Below are positions 1-7,517 of a stretch of 64,000 bases of DNA, one piece after another (position 1 is the first letter of the stretch; the number at the start of each line of letters is the position of its first letter). The notes beneath the pieces are model-generated. The model worked only from the letters and a program-made list of their open reading frames with translations, was not told the origin of the DNA and did no database searches. The DNA comes from Streptomyces hokutonensis (GTDB taxonomy: Bacteria; Actinomycetota; Actinomycetes; Streptomycetales; Streptomycetaceae): assembly GCF_000376565.1 (NCBI RefSeq), contig NZ_BARG01000024.1, positions 124,001 through 188,000 of the forward strand, in the 5' to 3' direction. Both the position numbers and the translations under genes were made by a program.

Positions 1-176
1 ATCTGCCCGATCAGCAGGCCGGCGCCGAGGAGCAGCGCGAGCCGGAGGGCCGTGATCCGCAGAACCCCGACCCGGGGATCCCCGACACGGACGAGGCCGG
101 TACCGGGCGGAGGGGCGGCGCGCATTCCGGCAGCGCACGTCCAGGGCATCCCGTGCCCGACGAATCGACGGGTTGA
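1..176 (+). CDS. C-terminal end of a hydrophilic protein (partial)
   Basis: The reading frame that starts at base 3 is open from the window edge to a TGA at 174-176. It encodes about 57 residues, very rich in Pro, Glu, Asp and Gly, with no hydrophobic segment, which suggests a disordered tail of a protein that begins before the window. I do not recognise the family. Its composition resembles tails of small actinobacterial stress proteins, but that is only an impression. The next gene starts 132 bases later and could be independent. The opposite strand is also open here but shows no recognisable protein. Confidence 0.4.
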   Translation, partial: LPDQQAGAEEQREPEGRDPQNPDPGIPDTDEAGTGRRGGAHSGSARPGHPVPDESTG

Positions 177-308
177 CGACCCGCGCGCGCCCGAGGGAGT
201 CGAGGCGGGGTCCGCTCGGCAGTGTGCCGTCGCTCCCCCCGTGAACGGATCCCTCTGATCTCCGATTTCACATGTCCCCCCGTATTCAAGTTCGAGGAGA
301 GTGAGCTG

Positions 309-653
309 ATGGCCACCGTGTCCCTCACCGGAGCGTCCAAGAAGGACGCCACCGCTGTTTTCGACGTCCTGCGCACGGCGTTCCCGACCGACCGTTCCTC
401 GCACGACATCCCCCAGGAGCAGCCGGGCGACCACTCCCCGGTGTGGAGCGCGGAGTTCGAGCCGGCGCGGGAGCCGATCCCGACCGACTCCGTTCCGCTG
501 GAGGGTTCGGTCTCCGCCACGCTCCAGGGCGATTACGTCGCCGTGGACCAGCTGTTCGAGGCCCTGAGCGCGGCGTTCGCCGTCGACCACTGGGGCGCCG
601 CGTCAGGAGACCAGGAGAAGGAGGTCGACCTGCGGCTCACGACGAAGCGGTGA
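309..653 (+). CDS. Small acidic hypothetical protein
   Basis: This encodes 114 residues. The ATG at 309 is chosen because GAGGAG lies about ten bases upstream; the frame stays open further 5' but that part has no coding character. The protein begins MATVSLTG, is acidic, has no signal peptide or membrane helix, and its central part (PVWSAEFEP, then LEGSVSATLQGDYVAVDQL) looks like a small alpha/beta fold. I do not recognise the family. It lies 52 bases before the F420-type oxidoreductase on the same strand, so the two may be co-transcribed. Function unknown. Confidence 0.7.
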   Translation: MATVSLTGASKKDATAVFDVLRTAFPTDRSSHDIPQEQPGDHSPVWSAEFEPAREPIPTDSVPLEGSVSATLQGDYVAVDQLFEALSAAFAVDHWGAASGDQEKEVDLRLTTKR

Positions 654-705
654 CGGGACGGGAAGCCGTCCTCGCGCGACTGCGACCCACGAGGAGTTGA
701 GCGAC

Positions 706-1671
706 ATGGTGCAGATCGGCTACACGATGATGACCGAGCAGGCCGGCCCGCGAGAACTCGTCGACCACGTGGTCGGCGCCGAGCACGCGGGCTTCGACTT
801 CTCGGTCACGTCCGACCACTACTTCCCCTGGCTGGAGTCCCAGGGCCACGCCTCCTACGCGTGGAGCGTGCTCGGCGCTGCCGCACAGGCCACCGAACGC
901 ATCCCCCTCATGACCTACGTGACCTGCCCGACGACCCGCTACCACCCGGCCGTCGTCGCCCAGAAGGCCGCCACGCTGCAACTCCTCTCCCAGGGACGGT
1001 TCCGTCTGGGCCTGGGCTCGGGGGAGAACCTCAACGAGCATGTGGTGGGCGGTGGTTGGCCCGCCGCACACGTCCGGCTGGAGAAGCTGGAGGAGGCCGT
1101 CGAGATCATCCGCTCGCTCTTCGCGGGGGAGAACGTCAACCACCACGGTGTCCACTTCGACGTGGAGAACGCCAAGTTGTGGGATCTGCCCGACGCGCCC
1201 CCGCCGATCGGTGCAGCCGTTTCCGGCGACCACTCGTGCGAACTCGCGGGCCGCCTGGCCGACTTGCTGATCGCGACGGAACCCCGGCCGGAACTGATCT
1301 CCGCCTTCGAGGACCACGGCGGCACCGGCAAGCCCAAGGTCGGTCAGCTGCCCATCTGTTATGACACCGACCGCGACGCGGCCATCGCCCGCGCCCACGA
1401 CCAGTTCCGCTGGTTCGGCGGTGGCTGGCCGGTCAACTCCGAACTCCCCGGCCCCGCCGCGTTCGAGGGTGCCACGCAGTTCGTACGGCCGGAGGACGTG
1501 GCCGAGTCGATTCCCTGCGGCGACGACGTGCAGGCGGTCGTCGAGGCCGTACGCCCCTACGTCGACGCGGGGTTCACCGAGGTCGCCCTGGTCCAGATCG
1601 GCGGCGAGCACCAGGAACCGTACCTGGAATGGGCCGAACAGAAACTGCTCCCCGCCCTCCGCGAGTTGTGA
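706..1671 (+). CDS. F420-dependent LLM-class oxidoreductase (TIGR03557-like)
   Basis: A 321-residue luciferase-like TIM-barrel enzyme of the branch that uses reduced coenzyme F420, relatives of F420-dependent glucose-6-phosphate dehydrogenase. Seen directly: the N-terminal VQIGYTMMTEQ strand, SVTSDHYFPW (the loop contacting F420 in this branch), TYVTCPTTRYHPAVVAQKAA, and GRFRLGLGSGENLNEHVVG, the family's most conserved stretch. The ATG at 706 fits GAGGAG at 691-696 with nine bases spacing; the in-frame TTG at 697 abuts that site. The substrate cannot be read from sequence. A HAD phosphatase gene follows 7 bases after the stop, so the pair is probably one operon. Confidence 0.9.
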   Translation: MVQIGYTMMTEQAGPRELVDHVVGAEHAGFDFSVTSDHYFPWLESQGHASYAWSVLGAAAQATERIPLMTYVTCPTTRYHPAVVAQKAATLQLLSQGRFRLGLGSGENLNEHVVGGGWPAAHVRLEKLEEAVEIIRSLFAGENVNHHGVHFDVENAKLWDLPDAPPPIGAAVSGDHSCELAGRLADLLIATEPRPELISAFEDHGGTGKPKVGQLPICYDTDRDAAIARAHDQFRWFGGGWPVNSELPGPAAFEGATQFVRPEDVAESIPCGDDVQAVVEAVRPYVDAGFTEVALVQIGGEHQEPYLEWAEQKLLPALREL

Positions 1672-1678
1672 GCGCGCG

Positions 1679-2353
1679 ATGACCACGGAACGCGCCGCGA
1701 TCTTCGACGTCGACGGGACGCTCGTCGACACCAACCACCTGCACGTCGTGACCTGGTGGGAGGCGTTTCGGCAGGCGGGCCACCAGGTCCCCATGCGGGA
1801 CATCCACCGGTCCGTGGGTCTGAGTGGAGGCGACCTGCTGGACCACCTCCTCGGCTGCGGCGACCGCGATCCCGCCGAGGACGAGCAGCTCACCGCGGCC
1901 CATCACGCCCTGTACGCCACGTACTTCGAGCGGCTCCCGGCGCTGGACGCGGCGGGCGACCTGCTGCGCGCCCTGGCCGGGCGGGGCTGGACGATCGTCC
2001 TGGCGACCTCGGCGAGCGGCGCGGAACTCTCCGCCCTACGCCGTGCCATCGACGCGGACGACGTCATCCTCGGAGCGGCCAGCGCGGACGACGTCGGTGA
2101 CGGCAAACCCGCACCCGACCCCGTGCGGCGGGCCAGGGAACTCGCCGAAGTACCCAGCGAACGAGCCGTGTTCGTCGGTGACACCGTCTGGGACATGAAG
2201 GCCGCCGTACGGGACGGAGTGCTCCCGGTAGCGGTGCTGTCCGGCGGCATCCCGCGCGCGGACCTGGAGACCGCCGGTGCCCGCGCGGTGTACCGGGACC
2301 CGGCCGACCTCCTCGGGCATCTGGACTCCGGCGTCTTCGCCGACATGGAGTGA
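1679..2353 (+). CDS. HAD-superfamily hydrolase (phosphatase/phosphoglucomutase type)
   Basis: A 224-residue cytoplasmic phosphohydrolase. All four HAD motifs are visible: FDVDGTLVD with the nucleophile Asp at residue 10 and acid/base Asp at 12, LATSAS (motif II), GKPAPDP with the conserved Lys (motif III), and FVGDTVWDM (motif IV). The alpha-helical cap after motif I places it in subfamily IA, near beta-phosphoglucomutase and phosphoglycolate phosphatase. The ATG at 1679 follows the stop of the F420 oxidoreductase by 7 bases, which suggests translational coupling. The natural phosphate ester is unknown. Confidence 0.88.
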   Translation: MTTERAAIFDVDGTLVDTNHLHVVTWWEAFRQAGHQVPMRDIHRSVGLSGGDLLDHLLGCGDRDPAEDEQLTAAHHALYATYFERLPALDAAGDLLRALAGRGWTIVLATSASGAELSALRRAIDADDVILGAASADDVGDGKPAPDPVRRARELAEVPSERAVFVGDTVWDMKAAVRDGVLPVAVLSGGIPRADLETAGARAVYRDPADLLGHLDSGVFADME

Positions 2354-2410
2354 CCTGGGCCTTCGGAGGCGAAACGCCATGCCGTTTCCATGATCCGCAG
2401 GGCGTCGTGA

Positions 2411-2737
2411 TCAGCGGCCGAGGGCCTTCTGCAACTGCCGCTTGTTCATGGAGGACCGGCCGTGGATGTCGCGCTTCTTCGCCTCCGCGTAGAGCTGGTC
2501 CTTCGTGGGCCCCTCGGCGCCGCTGTGTGAGCGCAGCCCGCCGCGTTGAGAGGCCGACTTCGGATCACGCGTGGAGGTCTTGCTGGAGGTCTTCGCCTCG
2601 CCGGAGCGGGCGCGCTCCTTGTTCACCGTCCGCGCGGCGATCTCCTTCGCCCGGCGCGTGGACTCACCGCGCCTCTCGGCACTCTCTTTTACGTGCTCGT
2701 ACTGCCGTTCCCGCTTCTTGCTCGATCCTGCCGGCAT
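2411..2737 (-). CDS. Basic Rho-N-like small protein ('plasmid stabilization' type)
   Basis: A 108-residue protein, very rich in Lys, Arg, Glu and Ser. The N-terminal half (MPAGSSKKRERQYEHVKES, then RAKEIAARTVNKERA) matches a family widespread in streptomycetes and often labelled plasmid stabilization protein. The C-terminal third (TKDQLYAEAKKRDIHG, then MNKRQLQKAL) is a Rho-termination-factor N-domain-like SAP helix pair, a nucleic-acid-binding motif. A strong AAAGGAG precedes the start. It lies 27 bases downstream of the STAS-ANTAR gene on the same strand, so it is probably co-transcribed with it. A nucleic-acid-binding stress role is inference; there is no plasmid context here. Confidence 0.85.
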   Translation of the reverse strand: MPAGSSKKRERQYEHVKESAERRGESTRRAKEIAARTVNKERARSGEAKTSSKTSTRDPKSASQRGGLRSHSGAEGPTKDQLYAEAKKRDIHGRSSMNKRQLQKALGR

Positions 2738-2764
2738 CGCGTTGCTCCTTTCCGGACGTTCGCC

Positions 2765-3472
2765 CTACGCCGGGCGTGAGACCTCGGCGACGGCTGTGGA
2801 GATCCGTTGCTTCACATGGTCGGGCAGTGGTGGCCCGTTGACCGAGTCGACGAGCTCCTCGGCGAGCTGGTGGAGTTTGGTGTTCGTGTGCTGCGAGACG
2901 TCGACCAGGACACTCCAGGCGTCCTCGGCACTGAGACCGAAAGAGGCCATCAGGACGCCGCGGGCCAGGTCGATGACCGGCCGGGTCACCATGGCGCGCT
3001 TGAGCTGGACGACTTCGAGGCGCAGTTCCTCGGCCTCGTCGGACACCTCGTCCTCCTCCGTACGGTCGTGCGTCGCGGCGGAATGTTCGTGCCAGTCGTG
3101 GACGATCACCCCGTTGACGGGGGCACGGGCGGGAGAGAACAGCGTTGACGTGCCGGTGAGGGCGAACAGTCGCTCGACCCCCGGGCTCGCGGTCCGGACA
3201 GTGACCGTCTTGCCGTCCGCCAGGGCGGTGCGGCGTACGCGCAGCAGGGCGTTGAGTCCGGAACAGTCGCAGAAGCCGACCTCGGCCAGGTCGAGGTCCA
3301 CGCCTTGCGACGACCGGGCCAGTGCCAGACGCAGGGCGCGCTGCATCGTCTGTTCCGTGTCGATGTCGATCTCGCCCGAGACCGCCACGACCGTCCGGCC
3401 CCCGGCCGGACGCGTCACGATCTGCAGGAGAGCCGACGGGTCGACTCCCACGGGAGGCTCGTGTTCCGGCAT
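2765..3472 (-). CDS. STAS-ANTAR fusion regulator
   Basis: A 235-residue two-domain protein. Residues about 10-115 are a STAS domain like anti-sigma-factor antagonists, including VVAVSGEIDIDTEQ and FCDCSGLNALL, where the Ser after Asp-Cys is the position phosphorylated in this family. Residues about 150-235 are an ANTAR RNA-binding domain (EELRLEVVQLKRAM, ARGVLMASFGLSAEDAW). ANTAR proteins normally act as transcription antiterminators on two-hairpin leaders. The ATG at 3472 follows GGGAG with eight bases spacing; the longer frame upstream is not needed. It is divergent from a winged-helix regulator and lies near the sigma-factor gene, consistent with stress signalling. STAS is not the usual sensor partner of ANTAR. 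Confidence 0.88.
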   Translation of the reverse strand: MPEHEPPVGVDPSALLQIVTRPAGGRTVVAVSGEIDIDTEQTMQRALRLALARSSQGVDLDLAEVGFCDCSGLNALLRVRRTALADGKTVTVRTASPGVERLFALTGTSTLFSPARAPVNGVIVHDWHEHSAATHDRTEEDEVSDEAEELRLEVVQLKRAMVTRPVIDLARGVLMASFGLSAEDAWSVLVDVSQHTNTKLHQLAEELVDSVNGPPLPDHVKQRISTAVAEVSRPA

Positions 3473-3515
3473 GGCAGTCGCTCCCGAAGCGTTTGTCTGT
3501 CCTCTGCCGGTACAA

Positions 3516-3564
3516 GTTTCATCCGGCCCATGAAACACGTCAAGAGATACATGAAATTTATTTC
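3516..3564. promoter_or_regulatory. Two inverted repeats in the divergent STAS-ANTAR / wHTH promoter region
   Basis: The 122-base region between the divergent starts holds GTTTCAT (3516-3522) mirrored by ATGAAAC (3530-3536) with a 7-base spacer, and GAAAT (3553-3557) mirrored by ATTTC (3560-3564) with a 2-base spacer. The stretch is strikingly AT-rich for this genome. Position and symmetry suit operator sites for the adjacent winged-helix protein, but which protein binds is inference. Confidence 0.5.
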
Positions 3565-3594
3565 GCGTCTTTGGATGCGTGAACACTACGCCCT

Positions 3595-3951
3595 ATGATG
3601 GGCTGCATGGGTGGAGTAGCCGAGACGCACACAGGATGGACGTTCCTCACCAGTCATGCCCGGGTGCTTGCCGCGATCGCCGAGGACCACCGCACCCGCA
3701 TCCGGGACATCGCCGCACGGTGCAGGCTCACCGAGAGGGCGGTCCAGAAGATCATTTCCGATCTGGAGGAGGCTGGCTATCTCACCCACACCCGGGAAGG
3801 GCGGACCAATGCGTACCGCATCGTCCCGGGGACCATCCTGCGGCACCCGGCCGAGGCCGGCATGACCGTCGAAGCGCTGCTTTCCGCCCTCGCGCAGCAC
3901 GACGCGCAGCGTGACGGACAGCCGCGGTCGTCCGGATCGGTGTCGTCGTAG
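3595..3951 (+). CDS. Winged-helix (MarR-like) transcriptional regulator
   Basis: A 118-residue DNA-binding protein. After a short lead (GWTFLTSHARVLAAIAED), the helix-turn-helix is clear: RIRDIAARCRLTERAVQKI as positioning and recognition helices, then LEEAGYLTHTREGRTNAYRI as the beta-wing. ATG codons at 3595, 3598 and 3607 are all possible and no clear ribosome site precedes them, so the message may be leaderless. It is divergent from the STAS-ANTAR gene with two inverted repeats between them, so autoregulation is plausible. No ligand domain is visible beyond the wing. The C-terminus is a short Ser- and Gln-rich tail. Confidence 0.85.
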   Translation: MMGCMGGVAETHTGWTFLTSHARVLAAIAEDHRTRIRDIAARCRLTERAVQKIISDLEEAGYLTHTREGRTNAYRIVPGTILRHPAEAGMTVEALLSALAQHDAQRDGQPRSSGSVSS

Positions 3952-4121
3952 GCGTGCGCCTGTTTCGGCACGTGCGGTGCGGGAAGGCGCAGAAATGAGT
4001 GCTTCGGACAGGAGGCACGTCCGTGGGAGCCGGTGTACGCCGGATCGCGGGTGTGTTTCGCCTGCTCAGCGCGTGCTCGCTCCCATGGGGACCGTCCGGT
4101 CGACAACCCCTGGAGGGAGTT

Positions 4122-4922
4122 GTGAGCACCATGGACACAGTCACCAGGAAGCACCGTCCGCACGACGACGCACCGTGCACCGCCGCGGCCTTCGCACGCT
4201 TTTCGCACCTGCCGGACGGACCGGAACGGGACGCCCTGCGCGACGAACTCGTCCGGGCCTGGCTGCCCATGGCGGACCGTATCGCCGGCCGTTACCGGGG
4301 GAAGGGCGAGCCCGTCGAGGACCTGCGCCAGGTTGCCGCGCTCGGCCTCGTCAAGGCCGTCGACGGCTACGACCCCGATCGCGGTCACGCTTTCGAGAGT
4401 TACGCCGTCCCGACCGTCACCGGCGAGATCAAGCGCCACTTCCGCGACCACATGTGGGCCCTGCACGTCCCACGGCGCGTCCAGGAACTCCGCAACAGGG
4501 TGCGCGTCGCCCTGCAGGACCTGTCCGCGACGGGTGCGGAGCGGCGCCCGGGCATCGCCGAGATCGCCGCGTACACACAGCTGAGCGAGGAGGACGTACG
4601 CGCCGGTCTGGAGGCGCTGGACAGCTATGCCGCCCTCTCTCTCGACGCAGAGTCACCGGGCGAGGACGCCGCGGTGACGCTCGCCGACCTGCTGGGGGAG
4701 TGGGACGCCGGATTCGACCTGGTCGTCGACCGGGAGGCGGTCAAGCCGGCCCTGCGCACCCTGCCCGAACGTGAACGCACCATCCTCTACCTGCGCTTCT
4801 TCCGAGGCATGACGCAGAGCCGCATAGCGGAACAGCTCGGTGTCTCCCAGATGCACGTCTCCCGGCTGATCAGCAACTCCTGCGCCACCGTGCGCAAGAA
4901 GGTGCTCGCCGACGCCGCCTAG
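4122..4922 (+). CDS. RNA polymerase sigma factor, SigB/SigF/SigG subfamily
   Basis: A 266-residue group 3 sigma factor. Region 2 reads LRQVAALGLVKAVDGYDPDRGHAFESYA followed by TVTGEIKRHFRDHMWALHVPRR, with the core-binding and -10 recognition helices. Region 3 follows (QELRNRVRVAL...). Region 4 ends with LPERERTILYLRFFRGMTQ and QLGVSQMHVSRLI, the -35-binding helix-turn-helix. GTG at 4122 follows GGAGGG at 4112; an in-frame ATG at 4131 is the alternative. Such factors are normally held by RsbW-type anti-sigma kinases; none is adjacent, but a STAS protein and a PP2C/HATPase protein lie in the window. A long hairpin follows the stop. Confidence 0.93.
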   Translation: MSTMDTVTRKHRPHDDAPCTAAAFARFSHLPDGPERDALRDELVRAWLPMADRIAGRYRGKGEPVEDLRQVAALGLVKAVDGYDPDRGHAFESYAVPTVTGEIKRHFRDHMWALHVPRRVQELRNRVRVALQDLSATGAERRPGIAEIAAYTQLSEEDVRAGLEALDSYAALSLDAESPGEDAAVTLADLLGEWDAGFDLVVDREAVKPALRTLPERERTILYLRFFRGMTQSRIAEQLGVSQMHVSRLISNSCATVRKKVLADAA

Positions 4923-4939
4923 CGTGCCGGGAGCGGAGG

Positions 4940-4975
4940 CCGGCCGCCCCTCGGGACTGCTCCCGGGGCGGCCGG
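4940..4975 (+). terminator. Hairpin terminator after the sigma-factor gene
   Basis: CCGGCCGCCCC (4940-4950) pairs perfectly with GGGGCGGCCGG (4965-4975), and the loop itself can pair GGGA (4953-4956) with TCCC (4961-4964). There is no T-tract, which is common for actinomycete terminators. It starts 17 bases after the sigma-factor stop. Confidence 0.75.
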
Positions 4976-5123
4976 TGGCGGGCTCACTGCCGAACCCTCC
5001 CGGGAGCGGTTGGGCAGCCGGCCGCCCTCTTCGGACTACCGGGCTGAGCCCGCTTCAAACAACCGGAGAGGATCAACCGGAGTCCGGCTGACTCGCGCGC
5101 AGGCGCTGCGCGTCCCTGAGGCG

Positions 5124-5549
5124 GTGCACGGAGTGGACGCCGGAACACGAACCGTTTTCCGGGCGGACTGCCCCAGTCGGCCGATCCTCGACCAGATCGC
5201 GGACAAGTGGTCGATGATGGTCATGGCGCTCCTCGAACGACCCACCCGTTTCAATGAGTTGAAGCGCGGCCTGGAAGGCGTGACACAGCGCGTCCTCACC
5301 CAGACGCTGCGCCGCCTCGAGCGGAACGGCATGATTGAGCGCGGAGTCCTGCCGACCTCACCGGTCGGCGTCGAATACTCCCTCACCCCGCTGGGCGAGT
5401 CCCTGTGCGAGCCGTTCGGGCACCTCTACGGCTGGACCGTCGAGCACAGCGAAGAGATCCAGAACAGCCAACGGGCCTACGACAGCAGCCTTCGCTCCTT
5501 GGCGACGGACACCGCCCCGGCCCGTGTCTCCACCCCCAACTTGCCGTAG
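5124..5549 (+). CDS. HxlR-family transcriptional regulator
   Basis: About 141 residues. The HxlR winged helix is unmistakable: CPSRPILDQIADKWSMMV, LLERPTRFNELKRGLEGVTQ, VLTQTLRRLERNGMIER, and VEYSLTPLGESL in the wing. The conserved Cys near the start is present. The start is uncertain: GTG codons at 5124 and 5133 fit the usual family length, while the frame also continues upstream to a TTG at 5010. The last about 24 codons run beyond the usual family end and overlap by 73 bases the 3' end of the response regulator coded on the other strand, an unusual convergent arrangement. Confidence 0.85.
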   Translation: MHGVDAGTRTVFRADCPSRPILDQIADKWSMMVMALLERPTRFNELKRGLEGVTQRVLTQTLRRLERNGMIERGVLPTSPVGVEYSLTPLGESLCEPFGHLYGWTVEHSEEIQNSQRAYDSSLRSLATDTAPARVSTPNLP

Positions 5550-6109
5550 ATCCGCCCGAGATGGGTCTTGACCGTCGCCTCGCTGATGAAGAGAGCCCGG
5601 GCGATGTCCCGGTTGCCCAGGCCGCGGGCCAGCTGGCCGAGGATCTCCTGCTCGCGTTCGGAGAGGGTGGGGTGCGGGTTGCGCATCCGGGCCATGAGGC
5701 AGTCGGCCACCGGCGCGGAGAGTGCCGTACGACCGGATGCGGCGCTGTGGATCGCGGTGAACAGTTCCTCGGGGCGTTCGGCCTTGAGGAGGTAGCCCGT
5801 GGCGCCCGCCTCGACGGCGCGGGTGATGTCGGCGTCGGTGTCGAACATGGTGAGGACGAGGACGCGAGGGCCTCCGTCGGCGGTCAGTTTCCCGATGGCC
5901 GTCACTCCGTCCATGCCGTCGCCGAGTTGGAGGTCCATCAGCACCACGTCGGGACGGACCCGGGCGGCCAGGGCGAGGGCCTCCTCGCCGCTGCCCGCCT
6001 CACCGACCACCTCGATGCCGTCGGCGCTGGACAGCAGCGCATGCAGCCCGGCCCGTACGACGGCGTGGTCGTCGCACAGCAACAGACGTACGGGTGCGGG
6101 TGTGTTCAC
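5477..6109 (-). CDS. NarL/LuxR-type response regulator
   Basis: A 210-residue two-component response regulator. The receiver domain spans residues 1-125: LLLCDDHAVVRAG with acidic Asp13/Asp14, phospho-acceptor Asp59 in DVVLMDLQLGDG, the switch Thr in VLTMFD and the Lys in GYLLKAE. A LuxR helix-turn-helix fills residues about 147-205 (LSEREQEILGQLARGL, EATVKTHLGRIYGKLGV). Its ATG overlaps the stop of the upstream kinase gene by four bases (ATGA), so the two are translationally coupled partners. Its 3' end lies under the end of the convergent HxlR gene. Target genes are unknown. Confidence 0.93.
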   Translation of the reverse strand: MNTPAPVRLLLCDDHAVVRAGLHALLSSADGIEVVGEAGSGEEALALAARVRPDVVLMDLQLGDGMDGVTAIGKLTADGGPRVLVLTMFDTDADITRAVEAGATGYLLKAERPEELFTAIHSAASGRTALSAPVADCLMARMRNPHPTLSEREQEILGQLARGLGNRDIARALFISEATVKTHLGRIYGKLGVETRAGAVSVAKERRLLS

Positions 6110-7323
6110 GGCACGAGCTCCTCACGGGGATCACGGACGACGGGTACGGCGACCGACACGACCGTGCCCTCGCCGGGGGCGGACTCCACGCTCAGCGTGC
6201 CGCCCGACTGCCGGGCCCGGATCCGCATCGCGGGCAGCCCGTGTCCGCGCGACCGGCCGGGCGCGGAGGCCGGGGGAGAAGTGGCGTCGAAACCACGGCC
6301 GTTGTCGGCGATGTCCAAAGAGATCTGGTCGTCCAGGCAGGTCAGGGTCAACGCGGCCCGGGTCGCCGCCGCGTGCTCGCGCACGTTGGCCAACGCGCCC
6401 TGGGCGATGCGCAGCAGGGCCGCCGCGACCGGCTCGGGCAGCGGGCCCGGATCGCCGTCGAGCCGGAACTCCACCGTCAGGCCGGGACCGCTCTCCCGCT
6501 CGGCGAGCGCGCCGAGCGCCACCGGCAGGGAGTGCTCGACGAGGTCGGCCGGTGCCAGGTCGTGGACGAACCGGCGCGCCTCGGCGAGGCCGCGGGAGGT
6601 GATCTCGGCGGCCTTGAGGATGTGCTCTCGGGCCGTTTCCGGGTCGGCCTCCCACACACGCTCGGCCGCCTGCAACAGCATCTGCTGGCTGGACAGGCCC
6701 TGTGCGACGGTGTCGTGGATCTCCGTGGCCAGCCGCTGCCGTTCCGCCAGGACGCCGGCCCGCCGTTCGGTGGCCGCGAGGTCGCGGCGGGTGCGTACCA
6801 GGTCGTCGATCAGGACGCGCTGGCGAACCGCCTGCCGCTGCAACTGCACCAGCACGGCGGTGGCGACCGCCGCGAGAGCCGGCGGCGCGACGACCATGTT
6901 GGGGTTGAGCGCTCCGTCGGCCACCCGTATCTCGGAGGCGACGACGAGCGCGGTGAGTACGGCGGCCAGCGGCACCGCGAGCCGCGCGGGCAGCGCGTAC
7001 AGGCCGCCGAACAACAGCGGCATCGCGCACCAGGTGGCACTCGGCGCGAGGGCGAGCAGTACGGTCCAGACCGCGAACACCGAGGCCAGCCAGGCCAGAT
7101 GACGTGCGGTGGGCGCCGAACCCGGGCGCGGCGCCGGCGCCAGGAACTGCCCGAGGACGTACAGCAGACAGAAGACCGCGTACAGCGCGAGGACCCAGCC
7201 GGTGCGCGCTCCGCCCTGGTCGCGGGTCAGGAAGCGTACGAACGAGGAGCCGAGCAGCAGGAAGAACGCGGCGTGCACCACCGCGGGCAACAGCCGCTCC
7301 TCCGGACCGATGTGTCCCGTCAT
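6106..7323 (-). CDS. NarL-family sensor histidine kinase
   Basis: A 405-residue membrane kinase. Four to five hydrophobic segments fill residues about 12-165 without an obvious extracellular sensor domain. The HisKA_3 dimerisation box is ERQRLATEIHDTVAQGLSS with phospho-acceptor His203. A HATPase domain follows, with an N-box around AQGALANVREHAAA, the G1 box DNGRGFD and the G2 box GRSRGHGLPAM. The ATG at 7323 has GGGAC about nine bases upstream. An ATG at 7344 is also in frame, but its GGAGG abuts the codon. It is coupled to the response regulator through an ATGA overlap. The signal is unknown. Confidence 0.92.
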   Translation of the reverse strand: MTGHIGPEERLLPAVVHAAFFLLLGSSFVRFLTRDQGGARTGWVLALYAVFCLLYVLGQFLAPAPRPGSAPTARHLAWLASVFAVWTVLLALAPSATWCAMPLLFGGLYALPARLAVPLAAVLTALVVASEIRVADGALNPNMVVAPPALAAVATAVLVQLQRQAVRQRVLIDDLVRTRRDLAATERRAGVLAERQRLATEIHDTVAQGLSSQQMLLQAAERVWEADPETAREHILKAAEITSRGLAEARRFVHDLAPADLVEHSLPVALGALAERESGPGLTVEFRLDGDPGPLPEPVAAALLRIAQGALANVREHAAATRAALTLTCLDDQISLDIADNGRGFDATSPPASAPGRSRGHGLPAMRIRARQSGGTLSVESAPGEGTVVSVAVPVVRDPREELVP

Positions 7324-7517
7324 CCGTCGTCCCGTGTGTCCCATCCTCCGTGTCTAACGCGAAGGACAGGATGGCGCATCAACCGATCGGCTGACATCCG
7401 GATCACCCGAACCGCCCCCGGATCAGCGCCCCTTGACCGAGCCGGACACCCCGCCGCCGCACCGAGGCTGGCATCAACACCCGCCACCCACCTCGGAGAT
7501 CGGAAGGCGACGCCCCC

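Noticed and set aside
3962..3986. Possible SigB-like promoter (GTTT-N15-GGGAAG) before the sigma-factor gene
   Set aside because: The -10 has two mismatches to GGGTAT; too weak to call although autoregulation would be plausible.
5405..7102. Long plus-strand open frame of about 565 codons
   Set aside because: It lies opposite the response regulator and histidine kinase, both of which have full motif sets.
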